Made by a program: the position numbers and the translations under genes. The notes beneath the pieces were generated by a model. That model was not told the origin of the DNA, did not search any database, and saw nothing but the letters and a program-made list of their open reading frames with translations. DNA of 9,727 nt, from NCBI GenBank assembly GCA_003520105.1, contig DOVL01000269.1, positions 1,545-11,271 on the forward strand, given 5' to 3'. This document shows positions 1-4,903 of this stretch, piece by piece (position 1 is the first letter of the stretch; every line of letters starts with the position of its first letter). The DNA comes from Lachnospiraceae bacterium. Its GTDB lineage: Bacteria > Bacillota > Clostridia > Lachnospirales > Lachnospiraceae.

Positions 1-78
1 TACTCTGATGACTACTCTGATGACTGGGAAGATGATGACTATTCTGACGATTACAGTGATGATGAATCATATGAGTAG
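1..78 (+). CDS. C-terminal fragment of upstream gene, acidic tail (possibly FtsQ/DivIB)
   Basis: An open frame runs from the first base to a TAG at 76-78 and encodes 25 residues built from a YSDD-type repeat (YSDDYSDDWEDDDYSDDYSD, then DESYE). The first 24 bases are an exact 12-nt tandem repeat (TACTCTGATGAC twice), and the following units are degenerate copies. About half the residues are Asp or Glu and none is basic, so this is a disordered, strongly acidic C-terminus. In Clostridia the gene just before ftsZ is commonly ftsQ/divIB, whose protein can carry a variable C-terminal tail outside the membrane, so this is the best guess from position alone. No conserved domain is inside the window, so identity is unproven. 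The reading frame itself is convincing because the repeat is in phase up to the stop. Confidence 0.6.
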   Translation, partial: YSDDYSDDWEDDDYSDDYSDDESYE

Positions 79-79
79 A

Positions 80-124
80 GAGAGTCTTGCTCTCAAATTT
101 AATTAAAGATTAATTAGTTTTTTT
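80..124 (+). terminator. Weak AT-rich terminator candidate between the upstream gene and ftsZ
   Basis: Two small hairpins follow the upstream stop codon. GAGAG (80-84) pairs with CTCTC (90-94) around TCTTG. TAATTAA (100-106) pairs with TTAATTA (110-116) around AGA, and a run of seven T follows at 118-124. The layout matches an intrinsic terminator, but the second stem has only A-T pairs, so termination would be partial at best and read-through into ftsZ is likely. Confidence 0.35.
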
Positions 125-125
125 A

Positions 126-154
126 TTGATTATTTGCTAAAAAAAGATTATTAT
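126..154 (+). promoter_or_regulatory. Candidate sigma-A promoter for ftsZ
   Basis: TTGATT (126-131) and TATTAT (149-154) are separated by exactly 17 bases. The -35 matches 4 of 6 and the -10 matches 5 of 6 consensus positions. Transcription would begin near 161, giving a leader of about 38 nt. The region is very AT-rich, so a chance match is possible. Confidence 0.45.
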
Positions 155-198
155 ATTACGTAGTATGTCGAAAAGTATTTTTTAAGGAGGACAAAACC

Positions 199-1479
199 TT
201 GCTCGAGATAAAGTCAAATGATGAGAAAACACCTGCAAGAATACTTGTTATCGGTGTGGGTGGTGCCGGCAACAATGCCGTAAACAGAATGATCGATGAA
301 AATGTTGAAGGTGTTGAGCTTATAGCTATAAATACAGATAAGCAGGCGCTTTCGCTCAGTAGAGCTACAACCAAGATTCAGATTGGTGAGAAGCTCACAA
401 AGGGTCTTGGCGCAGGAGCTAAGCCTGAGGTTGGAGCCAGCGCAGTTGAAGAAAATAGAGAAGAGATCAATGATATCATTAAGGATGCTGATATGGTATT
501 CGTTACCTGTGGTATGGGTGGCGGAACAGGTACAGGTGCAGCACCTGTAGTTGCTGAGATCGCTCGTAATCTTGGTATCCTTACAGTCGGCGTTGTTACA
601 AAGCCTTTCACATTTGAAGGAAAACCACGTATGAACAATGCCATGAACGGTATCGCAAAGCTTCGTGAGAACGTAGATACACTTATCGTAATTCCAAACG
701 ATAAGCTTCTTCAGATATGTGATAAGAGAACAAGCATACCTGATGCACTTAAGAAGGCTGATGAGGTTCTTCAGCAGGGTGTTCAGGGCGTTACTGATCT
801 TATCAATAAGCCGGGTCTTATCAACCTTGACTTTGCAGACATCCAGACAGTTATGAGAGACAAGGGAATCGCTCATATCGGTATCGGTAAGGGAAGCGGA
901 GACAACAAGGCAGTTGACGCAATCAAGACAGCTATGGAATCACCTCTTCTTGAGACAACAGTTAACGGAGCTTCTGATATCATCGTTAACTTCTCAGGAA
1001 ATGTTGGTATCGTTGAAGCTTATGATGCTATCACATACCTTACAGAGGTTGCCGGAGAAGAGGCAAACATCATCTTCGGTACAGTTGATAATGATGTTGC
1101 AGGTGATGATGTAAGCATCACGATCATCGCTACAGGTCTCGAGGGAGACAACAAGGGAGGAACAGTTAAGACAGCTTCATTCTCTAAGCCAACTTTCGGT
1201 GGAGAGAAGAAGACTATCAGCCAGCCTGTATTTAATAATAAGCCTAAGACAGGTGCTCAGCCTGTTCCGCTTAACATTCAGACAAAGCCGGTACAGACTC
1301 CTGTTCAGCCTACAATGCCTCAGCAGACAGCAGTTCAGACTCAGCCTGCACAGCCTGCTCAGAACTTCCAGACACAGCCTGTTCAGAGCACAGGAGCAGC
1401 ACCTGAGGAGAGACCTACACCTCTTAAGGGCGGAAATACACAGTCAATAAGGATTCCTGATTTCCTTAAGAGAGGCTAG
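199..1479 (+). CDS. ftsZ: Cell division protein FtsZ
   Basis: Tubulin-like GTPase that polymerises into the cytoplasmic Z-ring at midcell and recruits the division machinery. The 426-residue length is slightly above that of many FtsZ proteins. Visible motifs are the N-terminal nucleotide loop GVGGAGNNA (19-27), the tubulin signature GGGTGTG (107-113) and the catalytic T7 loop NLDFAD with N209, D211 and D214. From about residue 320 to 413 there is a disordered linker rich in Gln, Pro and Thr with QPV/TQP units, and it ends in the conserved tail [10 protein letters not shown] (417-426), the docking peptide for FtsA/SepF/ZapA-type partners. The start is TTG at 199, chosen because AAGGAGG at 184-190 lies 8 nt upstream and the next in-frame ATG is at residue 31, inside the fold. 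It has its own promoter candidate and a strong terminator. Confidence 0.98.
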   Translation: MLEIKSNDEKTPARILVIGVGGAGNNAVNRMIDENVEGVELIAINTDKQALSLSRATTKIQIGEKLTKGLGAGAKPEVGASAVEENREEINDIIKDADMVFVTCGMGGGTGTGAAPVVAEIARNLGILTVGVVTKPFTFEGKPRMNNAMNGIAKLRENVDTLIVIPNDKLLQICDKRTSIPDALKKADEVLQQGVQGVTDLINKPGLINLDFADIQTVMRDKGIAHIGIGKGSGDNKAVDAIKTAMESPLLETTVNGASDIIVNFSGNVGIVEAYDAITYLTEVAGEEANIIFGTVDNDVAGDDVSITIIATGLEGDNKGGTVKTASFSKPTFGGEKKTISQPVFNNKPKTGAQPVPLNIQTKPVQTPVQPTMPQQTAVQTQPAQPAQNFQTQPVQSTGAAPEERPTPLKGGNTQSIRIPDFLKRG

Positions 1480-1506
1480 TCATTTTTAACAGATTTTGAT
1501 CTTACG

Positions 1507-1533
1507 GGGGACGCGCCTTGCGCGTCCCCTTTT
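1507..1533 (+). terminator. Rho-independent terminator of ftsZ
   Basis: GGGGACGCGC (1507-1516) pairs perfectly with GCGCGTCCCC (1520-1529) around a CTT loop, followed by TTTT at 1530-1533. The 10-bp GC-rich stem starts 27 nt after the ftsZ stop. The T-run is short, but the stem is very stable and separates ftsZ from the genes that follow. Confidence 0.9.
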
Positions 1534-1539
1534 ATGCAC

Positions 1540-1596
1540 GAGCAGGAATTGATATCATCCTGCCTGCTCAAAAAGTTTTGATTACCGTAAGGTAAT
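1540..1596 (+). promoter_or_regulatory. Hairpin-rich leader before the glycosyltransferase gene
   Basis: Three consecutive inverted repeats fill this spacer: GAGCAGG (1540-1546) with CCTGCTC (1563-1569), TCAAAA (1568-1573) with TTTTGA (1576-1581), and ATTACC (1581-1586) with GGTAAT (1591-1596) around a GTAA tetraloop of the GNRA class. The first can refold, because GCAGGA (1542-1547) also pairs with TCCTGC (1558-1563). The mutually exclusive stems recall an attenuator-like leader, but I see no good promoter between the ftsZ terminator and the next gene, and no ligand-binding RNA motif. The role is unknown. Confidence 0.3.
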
Positions 1597-1619
1597 ACCA
1601 GTAAATAAGGATGGTTGAG

Positions 1620-2426
1620 ATGGATAATTGTCTGATCAGTATCATAATCCCTTTTTACAATAATAATAAAACGGTGCGTCATGCACTGCAGTCCGCTCTG
1701 ATTCAGAGACTTTCCGGCGAGACCGGTTCATCCGATGATATAATATCGGGATGTGAAAAAAGGGACATGGCAGAGATACTGATAGTTGATGCTTCGGGAA
1801 GCTTCAGTGACAAACTGACAGATGGCCTCGATAATCCGTATGGATATACGATAAGGATGATCAGAGGAGATAAAAAACTTGATGCTGCCGATGCGAGAAA
1901 TCTGGGCGTAAAGGAATCAAAGGGAAGATACATCGCATTTCTTGATTCGGATGACTGGTGGCAGAAGGATAAGCTTCTGACGCAGCTGAAGATTTTTGAA
2001 GAGGCTGACGAGGAACCCGGACTCGTATTTACTGCAAGAAGATTATGTGATGAAAACGGACGGAAAACAGATAAGGTGATCACTGCACCTGGAAGGGTTA
2101 CTTTTAAGAACCTGCTTCGCAGTAATTATATAAGCTGTTCTTCTGTTGTTATGAAGAGAAGTATGGCTGTAAAATACCCAATGAAGTCGGGAGATATCCA
2201 TGAAGATTACCTCTGCTGGCTTCAGATGTTTAAGGATGGCGGATACGCCGCAGGAATAAATAAACCGTTCCTTAATTATCGCTCCTACAGGTCAAGCCGC
2301 TCGGGTAAGAAATTCAGTTCGGCTCTTATGACTTACAGGACTTATAAGGCTGCCGGATTCGGGTTTATGAGAAGACTCGGATGTATGGTGAGCTACACTG
2401 TTAACGGATTCAGAAAATATATTTAG
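1620..2426 (+). CDS. Family-2 glycosyltransferase, TuaG-like
   Basis: Predicted cytoplasmic GT-A fold transferase that moves a sugar from a nucleotide-sugar to a surface-polysaccharide or cell-wall acceptor; donor and acceptor cannot be read from the sequence. The 268-residue protein opens with the nucleotide-binding strand LISIIIPFYNN (5-15), contains ADARNLG (90-96), the metal-binding LDSDDWW (108-114, DxD type) and the HEDYLCWL segment (194-201) carrying the probable catalytic acidic residue. There is no signal peptide or membrane helix. The C-terminal stretch with a basic patch and SYTVNGFRKY resembles teichuronic-acid transferases of the TuaG kind. I prefer ATG 1620 over ATG 1611 because the AAGG at 1607-1610 abuts 1611 but is correctly spaced for 1620, and the protein then starts close to the first strand. 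It lies downstream of the ftsZ terminator and 24 nt ahead of the next gene. Confidence 0.85.
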   Translation: MDNCLISIIIPFYNNNKTVRHALQSALIQRLSGETGSSDDIISGCEKRDMAEILIVDASGSFSDKLTDGLDNPYGYTIRMIRGDKKLDAADARNLGVKESKGRYIAFLDSDDWWQKDKLLTQLKIFEEADEEPGLVFTARRLCDENGRKTDKVITAPGRVTFKNLLRSNYISCSSVVMKRSMAVKYPMKSGDIHEDYLCWLQMFKDGGYAAGINKPFLNYRSYRSSRSGKKFSSALMTYRTYKAAGFGFMRRLGCMVSYTVNGFRKYI

Positions 2427-2450
2427 CATAGATTTGTATGAGGAAAGATA

Positions 2451-3305
2451 ATGATAGAAAAAAATGACAAGAAGATAGATAGAAGGGAAGAAGGACGAGC
2501 TGAGGCTCTGGTCGGAGAACTTATGAAGGATGTCATGAGTGCACAGACGATGCCGCTTTCCCAGGGTAAGGTTGTTATTAACAGAGATGAGTTCATAGAC
2601 AAACTCACAAGCCTTGATCAGCTTATCAAGATGGAGCTTAAGAGCTACAGAGAGATAAATGATAAGAGGGCATCGATAATCAGAGAGGCCGAAGAGAAGG
2701 CCGGAGAGATCGTCTACGAGGCTGAAAAGAATGCCAGCCGTATAAGGGTTTCCAAGAGGCGTAAGGACGAGGTTCTTCCGTTCAAGGCATCTGACCTTAC
2801 AAAGGAGGAAAAGAACGCTCTCAGAACAGCAAATGATATTTATGCCGCATCGCTTATTTACACGGATGAGATGCTGACTGAGGTCGATCAGCTGATCAAG
2901 AATGCGTATGAACAGATCGAACTTGAATATCTTAAGACAACACACGTCCTTAAGGAGAAGATTCAGAATATTTCCAATAATAAAAATGAACTCATCAGCA
3001 ACTTAAGCGAGCTCAGTAAGAATGACAGATACAGTCAGATACTTGAGTTGAGCCAGCTTCTGTCAAATGAAATATATGTTGAGAAGGCTAAGCAGAAATC
3101 GAGAGAAGAAGAGAATCTTATGCAGCTTCAGATCCGTTTCGATGATGATACCGCTTTCAAGGAAGAGAAGAAGGAGAAACCTGTTATCAATCCTGACAGA
3201 ACTCAGAAGAAGATACAGATAAAGCATGAAGAGGCCGAGGATATCAAGAAGATCAAGGCTACGAGGGTAAATAAAAATGCTAAAACCATATCAAAGAAAG
3301 ATTAA
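2451..3305 (+). CDS. Coiled-coil protein of unknown function (subunit-H/DivIVA-like appearance)
   Basis: A 284-residue hydrophilic protein with no membrane helix or signal peptide. Residues 20-60 (VGELMKDVMSAQTMPLSQGK, then VVINRDEFIDKL) recall a Clostridia family often auto-annotated as 'ATPase' or 'V-type ATPase subunit H', which shares a VPLS..VVDRE-like segment followed by EA-rich helix. Here that helix is REAEEKAGEIVYEAEKNASRI (about 78-98). A second helical stretch spans about 116-228, and the tail is Lys-rich (240-284). The name in databases comes from coiled-coil similarity and is not evidence of ATPase function; a scaffold role like DivIVA is possible but speculative. GAGG at 2440-2443 sits 7 nt before ATG 2451. 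The last 29 nt overlap the thioesterase gene in another frame, suggesting translational coupling. Confidence 0.75.
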   Translation: MIEKNDKKIDRREEGRAEALVGELMKDVMSAQTMPLSQGKVVINRDEFIDKLTSLDQLIKMELKSYREINDKRASIIREAEEKAGEIVYEAEKNASRIRVSKRRKDEVLPFKASDLTKEEKNALRTANDIYAASLIYTDEMLTEVDQLIKNAYEQIELEYLKTTHVLKEKIQNISNNKNELISNLSELSKNDRYSQILELSQLLSNEIYVEKAKQKSREEENLMQLQIRFDDDTAFKEEKKEKPVINPDRTQKKIQIKHEEAEDIKKIKATRVNKNAKTISKKD

Positions 3306-3714
3306 TTATTATGAGACCGATCAGATGCATGTCGTTCATCATTCGAACTATGTGAGATTTATGGAAGAGGCAAGACTTGATCTTATGTCTCAGGTCGGAC
3401 TGGACTACAAGCTGATGGAGGATAAGGGAATCATAATCCCTGTGCTTGATGTAAATGTAAGGTACATATTTGCGGTACATTACGGGGATGAGATAGTGAT
3501 CATTCCGAAGATAACAAAATTGACACCGGTCAGATTCTCACTGTCTTATGAGATCAGAGATGCTGTAAGCGGAGAGATAAGGTGCGAAGCAACCTCAAGC
3601 CATGCTTTCGTGGACACAAACTTCAGACCTATGAATCTGAAGAAGAATTATCCGGAAATCTATGAAGAGATGGGAAAGCTTGTTGTGAAGGAAGAACCGG
3701 TGACTGATAAATAG
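3277..3714 (+). CDS. Acyl-CoA thioesterase, 4HBT/YbgC-FadM hot-dog family
   Basis: Single hot-dog domain protein of 145 residues, the usual length for the family, predicted to hydrolyse acyl-CoA or acyl-carrier thioesters in the cytoplasm. The signature YYETDQMHVVHHSNYVRFME (11-30) matches the family pattern in which the Asp (D15 here) is the catalytic residue and the following His/Asn segment lines the acyl pocket. The central helix EEARLDLMSQVGLDY and the beta strands at 55-115 fit the fold. The substrate is not predictable. The start at 3277 has GAGGG at 3263-3267, 9 nt upstream, and lies inside the end of the preceding gene, so ribosomes finishing that gene probably feed this one. A 96-nt spacer then separates it from metF. 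Confidence 0.88.
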   Translation: MLKPYQRKINYYETDQMHVVHHSNYVRFMEEARLDLMSQVGLDYKLMEDKGIIIPVLDVNVRYIFAVHYGDEIVIIPKITKLTPVRFSLSYEIRDAVSGEIRCEATSSHAFVDTNFRPMNLKKNYPEIYEEMGKLVVKEEPVTDK

Positions 3715-3810
3715 GAAATTGACGTTTATATTCAGCAGAATAACAGAGAATATTTCGCCGGTTTGGTGGTTTCGGTTGATTAGTGAAGAAAAAGATACAG
3801 GTGGTTAGAA

Positions 3811-4662
3811 ATGATAGAAAAAAACGGTAAGAAAATTGAATTCTCATGCGAGGTTTTTCCTCCGAAGAGAAATGAAGATATGTATGAGATATATAAGACT
3901 CTTGACGAGCTGAAGCTCCTGGGACCGGATTTTATAAGCGTAACCTACGGGGCCGGCGGAAGTAACAGCAAGAAGACATCAACCATAGCCTCATACATTG
4001 AAAATATATGTGAAGTACAGGCGCTTGCTCATGTTACGGCTGCAGGTGTTACACCTGAAAAGCTTGCCGATCTTATGGCAGAGCTGAAGAAGAAAAATGT
4101 TAACAGGATACTTGCTCTTCGCGGAGACAAGCCGAGAGATATGACAGAAGAGGAATTTGAGGCGAGATTCTACAAGCACGCTTCAGATCTTATCGAGGTC
4201 ATCAATCAGGATGATTTCTTCCGTATCGCGGCAGCATGCTATCCTGAAAAGCATCCGGAAGCTCTTACCGTTGAAGAGGATATCAGATTCCTGAAGAAGA
4301 AGGTTGATATGGGGGCCGACGATCTTATATCACAGATGTTTTTTGATAATGATAAGTTCTACAGTTTCCTTGAGAGACTGGATAAGGCCGGTGTCAAGGC
4401 GTCGGTACATGCCGGTATCATGCCGATAACAGCTGCAAAGCAGCTGGGAACAAGTGTATCCCTTTCGGGCTCATCAATTCCTACAAAGCTCAGTAATCTT
4501 ATCGCAAAATACTCTGAAGATCCGGCATCGCTTAAGAAGGCCGGCATCGAATACGCCATTAACCAGGTCGAGGATCTCATTGATCATGGCGTCGATGGAA
4601 TTCATATCTATTGCATGAACAAATCCGATGTGACACGCGAGATATACGAAGCGATAATTTAG
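3811..4662 (+). CDS. metF: 5,10-methylenetetrahydrofolate reductase (MTHFR)
   Basis: Reduces 5,10-methylene-THF to 5-methyl-THF with FAD as cofactor, supplying methyl groups for methionine synthesis. The 283 residues form one TIM-barrel domain, as in bacterial MetF. Recognisable segments are FSCEVFPPK (11-19) with the catalytic acid E14, SVTYGAGGS (43-51), LALRGDKPRD (101-110), SQMFFDND (174-181), AGIMPIT (201-207) and the closing HIYCMNK (265-271). The start ATG 3811 has an imperfect ribosome site, AGGTGG at 3799-3804, 6 nt away. Neither a methionine synthase nor other one-carbon genes sit beside it, so it is either the end of a short transcript with the thioesterase or a single gene. No plausible strong promoter or riboswitch is visible in the 96-nt spacer before it. 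No classic terminator follows, only the structured element beginning about 65 nt later. Confidence 0.95.
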   Translation: MIEKNGKKIEFSCEVFPPKRNEDMYEIYKTLDELKLLGPDFISVTYGAGGSNSKKTSTIASYIENICEVQALAHVTAAGVTPEKLADLMAELKKKNVNRILALRGDKPRDMTEEEFEARFYKHASDLIEVINQDDFFRIAAACYPEKHPEALTVEEDIRFLKKKVDMGADDLISQMFFDNDKFYSFLERLDKAGVKASVHAGIMPITAAKQLGTSVSLSGSSIPTKLSNLIAKYSEDPASLKKAGIEYAINQVEDLIDHGVDGIHIYCMNKSDVTREIYEAII

Positions 4663-4689
4663 TTTATTGATTTTTGAATAACTGTATAA

Positions 4690-4719
4690 TTGAATACTGA
4701 TAATGTGTTTTGCTATATG
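4690..4719 (+). promoter_or_regulatory. Candidate promoter of the structured RNA element
   Basis: TTGAAT (4690-4695) is followed 18 nt later by TATATG (4714-4719), which carries an extended -10 element (TG at 4711-4712, one base before it). The predicted start is near 4726, just before the base of the long helix at 4731. A TATAAT at 4685-4690 is a second possible -10 but has no suitable -35. The surroundings are AT-rich, so this is suggestive only. Confidence 0.4.
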
Positions 4720-4725
4720 TATATA

Positions 4726-4885
4726 TAAATAACGACTGGTAGCAATAACATTTCGACGAGGGGACATCCACAGCGTTGGTACTTAATGAGCAGGTACGAA
4801 GTGCCTGCGAATTTAGTACCACTACGCGAGGAATAAGCGCGAGCGGTCCCCGAGTGAAATAGTTATTGTTGCCAGTCGTTTATTA
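4726..4885 (+). ncRNA. Novel-looking structured RNA (or palindromic element) between metF and the GGDEF gene
   Basis: The segment folds into one long interrupted helix. The basal stem is 4731-4749 with 4862-4880 (19 pairs, including wobbles 4740·4871 and 4742·4869). A single bulged A (4861) follows, then ATTTC (4750-4754) with GAAAT (4856-4860), a tandem G·A pair (4758-4759 with 4852-4853), and GGGGAC (4760-4765) with GTCCCC (4846-4851). Inside, GCGT (4773-4776) pairs with ACGC (4824-4827), TGGTACT (4777-4783) with AGTACCA (4815-4821), AAT (4785-4787) with ATT (4811-4813), another tandem G·A (4788-4789 with 4809-4810), and GCAGGTAC... (4790-4797) with 4801-4808, capped by a GAA triloop. All wobbles are G·U only in plus-strand RNA. 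Residues 4828-4845 on the 3' side stay largely unpaired and include GAGGAATAAG. A repetitive palindrome is the main alternative; function is unknown. Confidence 0.7.
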
Positions 4886-4903
4886 ATTTGAATAATAAAT
4901 GGT

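Noticed and set aside
214..876. A 220-codon minus-strand frame opposite ftsZ, Cys-rich
   Set aside because: It lies wholly inside ftsZ, has no ribosome site, and its composition is explained by the complement of ftsZ codons.
1611..1619. Upstream ATG at 1611 as the start of the glycosyltransferase
   Set aside because: The AAGG that would serve it abuts the ATG directly; ATG 1620 has proper spacing and begins close to the first beta strand.
2292..2945. A 217-codon minus-strand frame across the glycosyltransferase/coiled-coil junction
   Set aside because: It is antisense to two well-supported genes, with no recognisable motif and a Leu/Ser-rich composition typical of shadow frames.
3715..3810. 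TTGACG at 3719-3724 as a metF promoter
   Set aside because: The best -10 at proper spacing, TAACAG (3741-3746), is poor, so the promoter is not supported.
4726..4885. Reading the structured element as a simple metF terminator
   Set aside because: The structure is far longer than a terminator, has several internal motifs and no T-run directly after the 3' stem. It may still stop transcription as a side effect.
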